Assembly (NCBI GenBank): GCA_016705005.1
Contig: JADIZB010000001.1
Span: 682,001 to 746,000, forward strand
Source: Bacteroidales bacterium
GTDB lineage: Bacteria; Bacteroidota; Bacteroidia; Bacteroidales; Lentimicrobiaceae
DNA: 64,000 nt
Direction: 5' to 3'
In this document: positions 37,303 through 46,064 of the stretch, piece by piece
How the letters are laid out: every line of letters starts with the position of its first letter
Numbering within the stretch: position 1 is the first letter of the stretch
Program-made: the position numbers and the translations under genes
Notes under the pieces: generated by a model
The model's input: the letters and a program-made list of their open reading frames with translations, nothing else
Database searches by the model: none
What the model was told of the DNA's origin: nothing

Positions 37303-37797
37303 ATGGAATTAGTCAGTCCGGGAATTGGACTTATTTTTTGGATGACACTGGCCTTCGGGCTGCTTTTGTTTATCCTCGGAAAATTTGTCTGGCCCCCGAT
37401 CATGAGGGCGCTGAGCGAGAGGGAGCAGGCCATTGAACTTGCACTCCACGAAGCCAACAAAGCCCGCAAAGAAATGGAAGAACTCCGTTTCAGCAACGAG
37501 CAGTTGTTGCGTGAAGCCAAGGAGGAAAGGGATGGCATTCTACGTGATGCACGCAAAGTTAGGGAAAGCATCATCGAAGATTCGAAGGTAAAAGCAACGG
37601 AAGAAGCCAACCGAATCCTTGAAAATGCAACTGAGCGCATTCATTTTGAGAAGATGGCAGCCATTACCGATCTTAAAAACCAGATCGCCAACCTTTCGAT
37701 TGAAATTGCTGAAAAAATTCTCCGTCAGGAGCTTTCAGATCCTGAAAAAGACAAGGCCATTGTCCGGAAATCAATCAGTGACATTACCCTCAATTAG
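37303..37797 (+). CDS. atpF: F0F1 ATP synthase subunit b
   Basis: 164 residues. One N-terminal helix (LIFWMTLAFGLLLFILGKFV) is followed by a long charged coiled coil (from about 45, KARKEMEELRFSNEQLLREA) that forms the peripheral stalk. The length is close to the E. coli subunit. The start of atpH lies five bases after its stop. Subunit b holds the catalytic head fixed against rotation. Confidence 0.95.
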   Translation: MELVSPGIGLIFWMTLAFGLLLFILGKFVWPPIMRALSEREQAIELALHEANKARKEMEELRFSNEQLLREAKEERDGILRDARKVRESIIEDSKVKATEEANRILENATERIHFEKMAAITDLKNQIANLSIEIAEKILRQELSDPEKDKAIVRKSISDITLN

Positions 37798-37802
37798 CAT
37801 TT

Positions 37803-38360
37803 ATGGACAATCCGAGGATAAATATACGGTATGCCAAAGCGCTTTTCGACCTTGCTGTTGAAAATAAAGCCCTTGACCAGGCACATGCCGATATGGCCTT
37901 ACTTGCCAGGGTATGCCAGCAGAACCGTGAACTTCAGATTATGCTGAAGAGCCCGGTGATTATGGTCGATAAGAAAACGGCCATCATGCGGGCTATTTTC
38001 AGTAAAGACCTTGGAAAACTCTCCATGGCTTTTATTGAGATAATCATCCGAAAAAGACGTGAAGCTCATCTGTTTAACATCGCTGTTAAGTTTGGTGATT
38101 TGTTCCGCGAGCACGGTAACATCAGAAAAGCAGTGGTTACAACTGTTTCGCCTCTTTCTGATGCGATGAGGAAGCAGTTGATTGAAATCATGACGAAACA
38201 GACCGGTTCAACCATAGAACTTATGGAAGAAACAGACCCATCGATCATTGGTGGAATGATTGTAAAGCTCGACGGAATACAGTTTGACGACAGCATTCGT
38301 AAGAAACTTTCCAATCTGCGCAAAGAATTTAATGTAAATACCTTTATTAAAGACTTTTAA
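37803..38360 (+). CDS. atpH: F0F1 ATP synthase subunit delta
   Basis: 185 residues in the OSCP/delta family. The N-terminal NPRINIRYAKALFDLAVENKALDQ and the C-terminal GMIVKLDGIQFDDSIRKKL are the family's conserved blocks. Delta joins the peripheral stalk (subunit b) to the top of the alpha-beta head. It sits between atpF and atpA in the normal order, with five- and fourteen-base gaps. Confidence 0.94.
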   Translation: MDNPRINIRYAKALFDLAVENKALDQAHADMALLARVCQQNRELQIMLKSPVIMVDKKTAIMRAIFSKDLGKLSMAFIEIIIRKRREAHLFNIAVKFGDLFREHGNIRKAVVTTVSPLSDAMRKQLIEIMTKQTGSTIELMEETDPSIIGGMIVKLDGIQFDDSIRKKLSNLRKEFNVNTFIKDF

Positions 38361-38374
38361 AACTGAATTAGCAC

Positions 38375-39958
38375 ATGGCAGAAATTAAACCCGCTGAAGT
38401 ATCGGCTATCTTAAGGCAACAACTTGCCGGATTCACAACAGAAGCTGAGCTCGAAGAAACCGGATCTGTCCTGCAGGTCGGGGATGGAATAGCCAGGGTA
38501 TATGGTCTCAACAGTGTTCAGGCCGGTGAATTGGTTGAATTTACCACAACAGGGGTTAAAGGAATTGTCCTTAACCTGGAAGAAGATAATGTAGGGGTGG
38601 TAATGCTGGGCGAAGGCTCCGGTATTAATGAAGGTGACCTTGTCCGCCGCACCCGCCTGATTGCTTCCATCCCTGTGAGCGAAGGTATGCTTGGCCGGGT
38701 TATTAATACGATCGGTGAACCCATTGACGGTAAGGGTCCCATCCTTGGTGAGGTATTTGAAATGCCGCTCGAGCGCAAAGCTCCCGGTGTAATCTTCAGG
38801 CAACCAGTGAACGAACCGCTTCAGACAGGGATTAAAGCCATCGATTCCATGATTCCGATCGGCCGGGGTCAGCGCGAGTTAATCATTGGTGATCGTCAGA
38901 CCGGAAAAACTGCCATTGCCATCGATACTATCATCAATCAAAAAGAGTTTTTCGACAAGGGGACACCAGTTTACTGCATATATGTAGCCATCGGACAGAA
39001 AGGCAGCACCATTGCAAATATCGTTCAGACCCTTGAAGCAAAGGGTGCCATGCAATACACAGTGGTAGTTATGGCAACTGCCAGCGACCCTGCCGCAATG
39101 CAATTTTATGCTCCGTTTGCAGGCGCATCTATCGGAGAATATTTCCGCGATACAGGACGCCCTGCCCTCATCATTTACGATGACCTTTCAAAACAGGCCG
39201 TTGCCTACCGTGAGGTTTCGTTGTTACTGAGGCGCCCGCCCGGACGTGAAGCTTATCCCGGCGACGTTTTCTATTTGCATTCACGCTTGCTCGAAAGAGC
39301 TGCGAAAGTGATTGCCTCGGATGAAATCGCAGCTAAAATGAATGACCTTCCGGCTTCCCTTAAATCAAAAGTAAAAGGAGGTGGTTCACTTACCGCTCTT
39401 CCAATCATTGAGACCCAGGCGGGTGACGTTTCCGCGTATATTCCAACCAATGTGATTTCAATTACAGATGGTCAGATCTTCCTCGAAACCAATCTATTCA
39501 ACTCGGGCATCAGACCTGCCATCAACGTGGGTATTTCTGTATCCAGGGTGGGTGGTAATGCCCAGATCAAATCGATGAAGAAAGTGGCCGGAACCTTGAA
39601 GCTTGATCAGGCCCAGTACCGTGAATTAGAAGCCTTCTCAAAATTTGGTTCTGACCTGGATGCAGTAACCAAATCCATTCTTGACAAAGGTGCCCGCAAT
39701 GTTGAAATACTGAAACAGCCTCAATACAGCCCGATGAGTGTTGAGCACCAGGTTGCTATTATTTATTGTGGCACCAAAGGATTGCTTCAGAAAATTCCGG
39801 CAAAGAGTGTTCATGATTTTGAAACGGAATTCCTGCACAGGTTGTCCGATACAAAACCCGAATTGCTCGAATCAATTCGCAAAGGATCGTACACTCCTGA
39901 AATTGAAAAGGAACTGGACACCGTTGCCCTTGACCTGCTTAAGAAATACGAAGTATAA
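38375..39958 (+). CDS. atpA: F0F1 ATP synthase subunit alpha
   Basis: 527 residues. The nucleotide-binding P-loop is GDRQTGKTAIAIDTI (about residues 170-184), and the alpha signature PAINVGISVSRVGG is near residue 375. The N-terminal crown domain has LQVGDGIARVYGLNSVQAGE. Alpha subunits bind ATP without hydrolysing it and alternate with beta in the catalytic head. The next gene is atpG, 18 bases later. Length and motifs are normal. Confidence 0.97.
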   Translation: MAEIKPAEVSAILRQQLAGFTTEAELEETGSVLQVGDGIARVYGLNSVQAGELVEFTTTGVKGIVLNLEEDNVGVVMLGEGSGINEGDLVRRTRLIASIPVSEGMLGRVINTIGEPIDGKGPILGEVFEMPLERKAPGVIFRQPVNEPLQTGIKAIDSMIPIGRGQRELIIGDRQTGKTAIAIDTIINQKEFFDKGTPVYCIYVAIGQKGSTIANIVQTLEAKGAMQYTVVVMATASDPAAMQFYAPFAGASIGEYFRDTGRPALIIYDDLSKQAVAYREVSLLLRRPPGREAYPGDVFYLHSRLLERAAKVIASDEIAAKMNDLPASLKSKVKGGGSLTALPIIETQAGDVSAYIPTNVISITDGQIFLETNLFNSGIRPAINVGISVSRVGGNAQIKSMKKVAGTLKLDQAQYRELEAFSKFGSDLDAVTKSILDKGARNVEILKQPQYSPMSVEHQVAIIYCGTKGLLQKIPAKSVHDFETEFLHRLSDTKPELLESIRKGSYTPEIEKELDTVALDLLKKYEV

Positions 39959-39976
39959 CGAATCAACCTCGCTGAA

Positions 39977-40861
39977 ATGCCAAGTCTGAAGGAAGTCAGA
40001 ACCAGGATTGCATCGGTAAAATCGACACAGCAGATTACCAGTGCCATGAAAATGGTGGCTGCATCGAAATTGCGTAAAGCCCAGACAGGAATTCTGCAGT
40101 TAAGGCCGTTTGCCCAAAAACAAAAGCAGATGCTGCAGGAACTCAGCTCAGGGTCAGATGGCTCAGGAGCAGGGAGCTACACAGCAAAAAGGGAAGGTAA
40201 CCGATTGCTTCTGGTAGTGTTATCATCCAACAGGGGCTTGTGTGGTGCATTCAATACCAATGTGATCAAACAGGTGAATGCCATTGCTGCTGAATATGGC
40301 AAGCCGGGAAAATCCGATCATCTTTCAATGATTACCATAGGCCGTAAAGCCACTGAGTATTTCAGCCGGCTGAATTACCGGATCATTGAATCACACGATG
40401 ATTTATACAACAACCTCAGCTTCGGCAATGCCTCCCTTATCGCGGACAAACTGATTCAATTCTATATTGATGGCAAGTACGATAAAATTCAATTTGTTTA
40501 CCATCAATTCCGGAATGCAGTGGTACAGAAACTGATTGTTGAACAGTTCCTTCCTGTTGAGTCACCTGCACCGGATAAAGAAGCACCCACCGTTGTATCA
40601 GAGTTTATTTTTGATCCTTCGAAAGAGGAAATTCTTGAGGAACTGGTGCCTCAGATATTGAAAACCCAGTTCTACAAAGCAGTATTAGACTCATGGGCTT
40701 CGGAACTCGGGGCAAGAATGACTGCTATGTCGCAGGCAACAGATAATGCCCAGGAACTGCTGAAGGACCTGAAGCTTACCTACAATAAAGCACGTCAGGC
40801 ATCCATCACAAAAGAGATCCTTGAAATTGTAAGTGGTGCTGAGGCCCTGAAAAACACCTGA
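39977..40861 (+). CDS. atpG: F0F1 ATP synthase subunit gamma
   Basis: 294 residues. The N-terminal helix MPSLKEVRTRIASVKSTQQI and the C-terminal helix ending ARQASITKEILEIVSGAEAL form the rotating central stalk; SSNRGLCGAFNTN is the conserved middle block. Gamma turns inside the alpha-beta head and drives ATP synthesis. It is the last atp gene here; in E. coli atpD and atpC would follow, but a ferritin gene comes next. Confidence 0.96.
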   Translation: MPSLKEVRTRIASVKSTQQITSAMKMVAASKLRKAQTGILQLRPFAQKQKQMLQELSSGSDGSGAGSYTAKREGNRLLLVVLSSNRGLCGAFNTNVIKQVNAIAAEYGKPGKSDHLSMITIGRKATEYFSRLNYRIIESHDDLYNNLSFGNASLIADKLIQFYIDGKYDKIQFVYHQFRNAVVQKLIVEQFLPVESPAPDKEAPTVVSEFIFDPSKEEILEELVPQILKTQFYKAVLDSWASELGARMTAMSQATDNAQELLKDLKLTYNKARQASITKEILEIVSGAEALKNT

Positions 40862-40917
40862 TCCGGAATAATTTAAGCAACATCTTCGTTCATCTCATAT
40901 CTAAAACATACAGGATC

Positions 40918-41433
40918 ATGATCTCAAAAAAAGTTGAAGAAGCCATCAATGTCCAGATTAAGAATGAAGAACATTCTTCAAGAATCTACATGGCCATGGC
41001 TTCATGGTGTGAAACAAAAGGTTACCGCGGTGCGGCAGATTTTCTTTACAAACAGTCGGAAGAAGAACGCATGCACATGCTCAAGTTTATCAAACACCTC
41101 AACGACAGGGGTGGTTATTCGGTACTTTCGGCGCTCGAAGTTCCGGCATCAAAGTACAAATCGTTGCTTGATGTTTTCAAGCATGTTATGAGCCACGAGG
41201 AGTTTATTACCGACTCCATCAATAAACTTTATGAAGTCTCCCTCAAGGAAAAGGATTACACCACGGGTAATTTCCTTCAGTGGTACATCAATGAGCAGAT
41301 TGAGGAAGAAAGCACTGTTCACGGGATTCTCGACAAAATGAATCTTGTTGGCGAGGATAAGGCCGGCATGTTTCACATCGACAAGGAACTGCAGACCATG
41401 GCTGCGGCAAAAACGATTGCCCCCATCGCTTAA
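40918..41433 (+). CDS. ftnA: Ferritin (FtnA-like)
   Basis: 171 residues forming the four-helix ferritin fold. Ferroxidase ligands are visible in IKNEEHSSRIYMAM, SEEERMHMLKFIKHL and WYINEQIEEESTVHGI. Ferritin oxidises Fe2+ and stores iron in a 24-subunit shell, which also limits hydroxyl-radical formation. It begins 57 bases after atpG and may be partly read from the atp operon or have its own promoter. The transcript ends at the hairpin at 41459-41496. No haem ligand Met typical of bacterioferritin was sought in detail; length and sequence fit non-haem ferritin. Confidence 0.95.
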   Translation: MISKKVEEAINVQIKNEEHSSRIYMAMASWCETKGYRGAADFLYKQSEEERMHMLKFIKHLNDRGGYSVLSALEVPASKYKSLLDVFKHVMSHEEFITDSINKLYEVSLKEKDYTTGNFLQWYINEQIEEESTVHGILDKMNLVGEDKAGMFHIDKELQTMAAAKTIAPIA

Positions 41434-41458
41434 AAGGAAAATAACCCATTTGTTTATC

Positions 41459-41496
41459 ACAACAAAGGGACACGATCTATCGTGTCCCTTTGTTGT
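41459..41496. terminator. Bidirectional hairpin terminator
   Basis: 17-base perfect arms (41459-41475 and 41480-41496) with a TCTA loop. Its core GGGACACGAT..ATCGTGTCCC is nearly the same as in the hairpin at 25027-25074. It lies between ferritin (+) and the DUF3109 gene (-). Confidence 0.85.
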
Positions 41497-41538
41497 ATTA
41501 TAACCCTTCAGGCCCGGGGTAAATCAACTGATGTTTTT

Positions 41539-42114
41539 TCAGACCTGCTTGCCGGGCTGCTCTATTGAACTGCACAGCTTTTCGTACCACTTCTCCCCAT
41601 ATTTCCTGATCAGAGAATCTTTCAGAAACACATAAAGAGGAACATCCAGTTTCTTACCCAATTCAAGCGCAGGCCGGCAGATGTGCCACTGGTGATAATT
41701 CACTGCATCAAAATCGTTGTACCGGCTGATCCTTACCGGGTAAAGATGACAGGATACCGGTTTCCTGAATTTTGATTTCCCGGCTTCCCATGCCTGCTCA
41801 ATGGCACAGCCGGCAATCCCTTCTTCATTGAAAACCACAAAGGCACATTCAATCCCGTTGACAAGCGGGGTAACGTAATGACCATAGGAATCGTAATCAA
41901 AAACACCGGTTTGCTCAATCACTTCGATTCCCGCCTGATTCATAAATGGCTTTATGTAATCGAGATTATCTTCAAGTTCGGAGATTTCCTGTTCATCAAG
42001 GGGGGCACCTGCATCACCCTCAACACAGCAGGCACCTTTGCAGATTCCGAGGTTGCAAACAAAGCAGACTTTGCCCAGATCGTCGGAATTGATGGTATTG
42101 TCAATAGCTATCAT
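41539..42114 (-). CDS. DUF3109 family cysteine-rich protein
   Basis: 191 residues rich in Cys. The N-terminal GKVCFVCNLGICKGACCVEGD holds five Cys in a YkgJ-like arrangement, with more in IECAFVV, AGCAIEQAW, PVSCHLYPVR and HICRPALE; such clusters bind zinc or iron-sulfur. DUF3109 is found in most Bacteroidota and its role is unknown. The conserved CHLYP and YHQWHICRPA blocks mark the family. It converges on ferritin, which may be coincidental. A promoter-like TACTTTTGC lies directly before the start codon. Confidence 0.9.
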   Translation of the reverse strand: MIAIDNTINSDDLGKVCFVCNLGICKGACCVEGDAGAPLDEQEISELEDNLDYIKPFMNQAGIEVIEQTGVFDYDSYGHYVTPLVNGIECAFVVFNEEGIAGCAIEQAWEAGKSKFRKPVSCHLYPVRISRYNDFDAVNYHQWHICRPALELGKKLDVPLYVFLKDSLIRKYGEKWYEKLCSSIEQPGKQV

Positions 42115-42117
42115 AGG

Positions 42118-42126
42118 GCAAAAGTA
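42118..42126 (-). promoter_or_regulatory. Candidate -7 box abutting the DUF3109 start
   Basis: The minus strand reads TACTTTTGC, a TAnnTTTG match ending three bases before the ATG at 42114. If real, the transcript is leaderless. Confidence 0.35.
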
Positions 42127-42381
42127 TTGAATTAATGCTTTTGTGCCTCATTTGGGGTTACAGGGCTCAATAGCTTCATGGTTATTACAACCACCAGCGC
42201 CGGAAATGCGTTACCTGCGGTGAATAGGTCAGTTGTATGGAAGCCCGGTATTTCAATAAGAAATCAATGAAAATAAAGAATCCGATAAAATATTTCTTTT
42301 CAGAATAGCTGTATCTCCCGGTTCTGGTAAATGATTGAACTGTATTCTTTTATCCCGGACTAAAAAAATATATGCAATTTA

Positions 42382-42411
42382 TTGTTTATGAATATTGCTT
42401 TTATATCTTTG
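42382..42411 (+). promoter_or_regulatory. Promoter of the START-domain gene
   Basis: TTG at 42382-42384, 19 bases, then TATCTTTG at 42404-42411: a good fit to the Bacteroidota -33/-7 pattern. The leader would be about 15 bases. Confidence 0.55.
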
Positions 42412-42429
42412 TCATTATAAACAGTTTAC

Positions 42430-43113
42430 ATGATTTATACATCAGGCATTAAGATTGTTTCCAGGTGGATACTGTTTTCCTTACTGATGTTGGTTTCCCT
42501 TTCCGCAACTTACAATGATTCCGTTGTATTGCCTCCCGGTAGTGATTCATCCTGGGAGCTGATCGAGAATTCGGAAGGAGTCAAGATATATCTCCGCTGG
42601 GTAGAGCTTTCCGATAAAGTAAAAATCCGGGAAAGGAAAGCGGAAATCATGGTCCATACCACCCTTGATAAAACCCTTAAAGCCATTACCGAAGCAGGGG
42701 AAATAAAAAACTGGATGTCGGGAGTTAAAAAAGTGATGCTGCTGCATCGTGAAAGCCCGGCAAAATGGTACGCGTATACGCTGTATGGACTGCCCTGGCC
42801 TTTCAACGACCGGGAAATGATTACCATGTGCACCCTTTCCTACAGTTCCGGGAAGGACAAAGTTTTTGTAAATATGCGCAGCAGCGACGAAAGTTATCCT
42901 CCTGCCAAAGGGGTTGAACGACTGACTCACTACAAAGCCAACTGGGAACTTTTTGAAGTAAAACCACAACTGGTCAGGATGACCTTTATCGCCCGTTCGG
43001 ACGACCCTCCTGCCTTTCCGAGATGCATTCAGGATCCCGTAATTAAAAAAGTCTTTCACAAAAACATGGTTAACCTCAAAGATATGCTTGATGGCAACCG
43101 CTCAGGGTATTGA
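42430..43113 (+). CDS. START-domain lipid-binding-like protein, exported
   Basis: 227 residues. An N-terminal hydrophobic segment (about 12-28, WILFSLLMLVSLSATYND) suggests export. The rest matches the START/Bet v1-like lipid-binding fold: WELIENSEGVKIYLRW, EIKNWMSGVKKVMLLHRE, YTLYGLPWPFNDREMITMC and a C-terminal helix VIKKVFHKNMVNLKDMLDG. Proteins of this group bind a lipid or other hydrophobic ligand in a deep cavity; no ligand is known for bacterial members. It converges on the cysteate synthase gene with 52 bases between. A link to the sulfonolipid made by that pathway is only speculation. Confidence 0.8.
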   Translation: MIYTSGIKIVSRWILFSLLMLVSLSATYNDSVVLPPGSDSSWELIENSEGVKIYLRWVELSDKVKIRERKAEIMVHTTLDKTLKAITEAGEIKNWMSGVKKVMLLHRESPAKWYAYTLYGLPWPFNDREMITMCTLSYSSGKDKVFVNMRSSDESYPPAKGVERLTHYKANWELFEVKPQLVRMTFIARSDDPPAFPRCIQDPVIKKVFHKNMVNLKDMLDGNRSGY

Positions 43114-43165
43114 TACCTTTATCTTTTTAGGAGAGTGAACCAAATCCGTATGTCAATGTCTGAGG

Positions 43166-44464
43166 TTATTTCCAGTGCACTGTATCCAACCCTTCCCTGA
43201 CCTCCTCCAGTGAAGGTGTAATCCCAAACAGGAGCGAAGGTTCCAGGAAATACAACTCGTGACTTCGTTTAAACAATTCTTCTCCGCCTCCGGTAATGTT
43301 TAACATAATCAACGCATCTTTCTCTACCAAACCTTCTTCAACGGCATTTTTCAGAGAAGCTGTAGCTATGGCAGAAGCGGCATAGATGTCGATACCCTCT
43401 TTTTCAAAAAACAACTCTTTTGCATGTCTGGCTTCAAGATTGGTGGCTTTCAGCACATCACCACCGGCATCACACATGGCATCATACAGCCCGCCATAAA
43501 TCGGATACGGAGGTTTCCTGTTGGAGAGTACTTTGGCATCAATTTCTGTTACATGTTCACGGGCAAGGTCATCATCGTAAGGCAGCATGGCGCGTGATCC
43601 GGCTTTCCAGGCATCATAAATCGGCAGGAACGGGGCATTCTGCGAAACCATCAGTTTCATTTTATGGTCACCAAACCGCCCGTCATCAATCAGCCGGAGG
43701 TTGGCCTCCCAGGCTGCGATGGCTCCGGTTCCGCTGCCAACTGCCTGGAAGTAATAATCGGGAATCCGTCCGATGGTGGTAACCGCGGATAAGGTCGTAG
43801 TACCCATCCCATCGCGGCGGGCTACATTTTTTGCACCTCCTTCAGCCAGGTAACCTTCACATTGTGTGACAAGGTTTGACAGGTGAATGGCATCGAAGTA
43901 ATCGCTTCCGAAGGCGGTTACGGCAAGTTTCACGCATTCGTTCAGGGGTGCATCAAACCACAGGGCATTGATATAGTCGTGCGGTACACAAAGCAGCAGG
44001 GGGATATTGTTATCGGAACAAACCTTTGCAAATGCCCGGGCTGTATTGCCGGCTGAAGCCACCACCAACACCTGATTCTGAGCAGGATCAAGCCGCCCAC
44101 ACACAGAATAAGCTTCCGTTTCCTTGAAAGAGCAGGTATTCATTGTTACCCCCTTTTCAGGCCACCAGCCACTGAAGGTAATCCACAGATTGCTTAAACC
44201 CAATGCCCCGGCCAATCCTTCGCTCTTATAGGTTACCGGAGCTGAAGATCCTTTCAATATGCGGCTGATGGGCAACCAGTCGGAGAAGCGGTACAATCCC
44301 GGGAGGCCATACCTCAGATGCAGCTGCCTCTGTTCATAAATAGCTCTGATCAAAGCCGGTTTTTCTTCACCCGGTGCGTCGAGCATCCAACCGGTGTCGT
44401 CAAAGATTCCTGCTGTTGCCTGAGATTGAAGCCTGTATTTTGTTGGGATGAATGTTTCTTCCAT
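43166..44464 (-). CDS. Cysteate synthase (PLP-dependent, threonine-synthase-like)
   Basis: 432 residues from the start chosen here. The fold is type II PLP: the cofactor Lys is in NTCSFKETEAY (about Lys114), substrate and PLP-phosphate contacts are in VVASAGNTARAFAKV and AVGSGTGAIAAW, and the C-terminal has MLNITGGGEELFKRS. The sequence NLWITFSGWWPEKGVTMN resembles cysteate synthases, which make L-cysteate from O-phosphoserine and sulfite in methanogens and feed sulfonolipid (capnine) synthesis in Bacteroidota. I chose the ATG at 44464 because a TAAATTTGC box at 44487-44495 would lie inside a longer frame starting at 44536. No lipid-condensing partner gene is adjacent. Threonine synthase is the main alternative. 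Confidence 0.82.
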   Translation of the reverse strand: MEETFIPTKYRLQSQATAGIFDDTGWMLDAPGEEKPALIRAIYEQRQLHLRYGLPGLYRFSDWLPISRILKGSSAPVTYKSEGLAGALGLSNLWITFSGWWPEKGVTMNTCSFKETEAYSVCGRLDPAQNQVLVVASAGNTARAFAKVCSDNNIPLLLCVPHDYINALWFDAPLNECVKLAVTAFGSDYFDAIHLSNLVTQCEGYLAEGGAKNVARRDGMGTTTLSAVTTIGRIPDYYFQAVGSGTGAIAAWEANLRLIDDGRFGDHKMKLMVSQNAPFLPIYDAWKAGSRAMLPYDDDLAREHVTEIDAKVLSNRKPPYPIYGGLYDAMCDAGGDVLKATNLEARHAKELFFEKEGIDIYAASAIATASLKNAVEEGLVEKDALIMLNITGGGEELFKRSHELYFLEPSLLFGITPSLEEVREGLDTVHWK

Positions 44465-44486
44465 TGGCCATGAGTGATTGGGATGG

Positions 44487-44495
44487 GCAAATTTA
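44487..44495 (-). promoter_or_regulatory. -7 promoter box for cysteate synthase
   Basis: The minus strand reads TAAATTTGC, a TAnnTTTG match about 22 bases before the ATG at 44464. It supports that start codon over the upstream one at 44536. Confidence 0.5.
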
Positions 44496-44744
44496 AGGAA
44501 AACCCTGTGATTTCGGATTACCTTCGGTGAGCTCACTTTCGTTCGGTTGTAGACTGCGGATTGCAGATTTAGAATTATTTGATTAGCTGATTAGCACATT
44601 AGGATTTTCAAATTCCCAGTCTCTTCGTCTCTCAGTCATCATCTTACCTCTTACTTCCGACCTCTGCCCTCTAACCTCCGATTTCCAACCTCCGAAATAA
44701 ACTTAACTTCATTTCCCATATCTTTACCTCACAAAATAAACCAG

Positions 44745-44972
44745 ATGAAAGAATTCACCCTCGAAGCCCCCCATGAATTCATCCAGTTAAACCAGCTACT
44801 GAAACTCCTAAATCTGGTCGAAACCGGCGGAGAGGCCAACCAGTGCATCACCGAAGGCAGGGTAAAGGTGAACGGAACAATAGAATTACAGAAGCGTAAG
44901 AAACTCAGGCCGGGTGATCGGATTGATTTTGAAGAACAAACCATTCTGATAAAAGCAGAAGCGCAGCTATGA
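44745..44972 (+). CDS. Small S4-domain RNA-binding protein
   Basis: 75 residues, essentially a single S4 domain: FIQLNQLLKLLNLVETGGEA is the first helix pair and ITEGRVKVNGTIELQKRKKL with RPGDRIDF the rest. It resembles the YbcJ/RlbA type. S4 proteins bind structured RNA, often ribosomal. A TATCTTTAC stretch about 25 bases before the ATG could be a promoter. The gap before it contains a pyrimidine-rich stretch of imperfect repeats (44620-44700). Confidence 0.88.
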   Translation: MKEFTLEAPHEFIQLNQLLKLLNLVETGGEANQCITEGRVKVNGTIELQKRKKLRPGDRIDFEEQTILIKAEAQL

Positions 44973-44986
44973 CCGTTCTTCCCTGT

Positions 44987-45020
44987 TTTGTTAATTCTTC
45001 ACTGATTATTGTTATTTTTG
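44987..45020 (+). promoter_or_regulatory. Promoter of the BASS transporter gene
   Basis: TTTG at 44987-44990, 22 bases, then TATTTTTG at 45013-45020. The leader to the ATG at 45107 is about 80 bases and holds no clear hairpin. Confidence 0.45.
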
Positions 45021-45106
45021 AATGCTGATCCGGGTTTCAGGGACACGTCAAGCATTATCCTGTAAAAGTAAACTAACGCACCCGGAACTGTATTGATCCG
45101 TCTTCT

Positions 45107-46054
45107 ATGCACGATGACCTGCTTTTACTTGATTCCATCAGGCTGAATTTCAGTCAGGCCAGCCTGCATCTGATGAATATTTCCATTGGTTTTATCATGT
45201 TTGGTGTTGCCCTTGGTATAAAATGGGAGAACTTTAAGAGCATCTTTCTGAACCCGCGTACCGCAATCATCGGGCTCAGCAGCCAGTTCCTCGCCTTGCC
45301 CGCGGTCACTTTCATTGCGGTGTGGTTACTGGGTAGTTTCATTACCCCTTCGGTCGCTTTTGGCATGTTGCTGGTGGCCTCCTGCCCCGGAGGCAATATA
45401 TCAAACTTTATTTCCAGCGTTGCAAGGGCCAATGTCGCTCTATCGGTTAGCCTTACAGCCATTGGCACGGTTCTGGCCGTGATTTTCACCCCCCTGAATT
45501 TCGCCTTCTGGGGCGGACTATATTCTACCACATCCCCCCTGCTCAGACCCATCCACATCGATCCGTTTGAGATGTTTCAGACAGTGACAATATTGCTTGG
45601 GTTACCCGTTGCTGCGGGAATAATTTTTTCACAAAAACTTCCAAAAATCACAAGGGTAATTCAGAAACCAATTGAAAAATTATCCATTCTTGTTTTTGCA
45701 GCATTTGTATTTCTGGCCTTCAGAAATAATTATGAATACTTTATCCGGTACATCAACTGGATTCTGATTATCGTCCTTATTCACAATGCTCTGGCCCTGT
45801 CAACCGGTTACTTATTTGCCGGAGCCTTTGGCCTCAACCGAAGCGATCGCCGCACAATTTCCATTGAAACGGGCATTCAGAATTCAGGACTGGGACTGGT
45901 ATTGCTTTTTAATCCGAAGATATTCCCTCCGGAACTAAACATGGGTGGTATGGCATTTATCGCAGCCTGGTGGGGTATCTGGCATATCCTTTCCGGGCTC
46001 AGCCTTGCCACATTATGGTCGTTCAGACGTTCAGAGCAAAAAGTTACCGGATAA
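45107..46054 (+). CDS. Bile acid:sodium symporter (BASS) family transporter
   Basis: 315 residues, about ten helices. The family shows in MFGVALGIKWENFKSIF, VASCPGGNISNFISSVAR (the conserved crossover region that binds sodium in BASS structures) and the C-terminal ETGIQNSGLGLVLLF. These proteins import organic anions such as pantoate, pyruvate or sulfonated compounds with sodium. The substrate is unknown; because a cysteate synthase lies nearby on the other strand a sulfonate is possible, but nothing here shows it. The acyltransferase gene starts ten bases after its stop. Confidence 0.9.
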   Translation: MHDDLLLLDSIRLNFSQASLHLMNISIGFIMFGVALGIKWENFKSIFLNPRTAIIGLSSQFLALPAVTFIAVWLLGSFITPSVAFGMLLVASCPGGNISNFISSVARANVALSVSLTAIGTVLAVIFTPLNFAFWGGLYSTTSPLLRPIHIDPFEMFQTVTILLGLPVAAGIIFSQKLPKITRVIQKPIEKLSILVFAAFVFLAFRNNYEYFIRYINWILIIVLIHNALALSTGYLFAGAFGLNRSDRRTISIETGIQNSGLGLVLLFNPKIFPPELNMGGMAFIAAWWGIWHILSGLSLATLWSFRRSEQKVTG

Positions 46055-46064
46055 CCGGCCTGCC

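Larger units (their letters stand above)
42115..42429. other. Intergenic region between DUF3109 and START-domain genes
   Basis: 315 bases between divergent genes. Promoter boxes are found at both ends (42118-42126 minus, 42382-42411 plus). No gene or repeat is visible between them. Confidence 0.45.

Noticed and set aside
41459..41496. Insertion-sequence ends in the GGGACACG hairpins
   Set aside because: No transposase or target duplications surround either copy; position between convergent genes fits terminators better.
45945..46064. N-terminal extension of the PlsC-type acyltransferase overlapping the BASS gene
   Set aside because: The extension is a frame-shifted copy of the BASS coding end; ATG 46065 gives the family's normal start.
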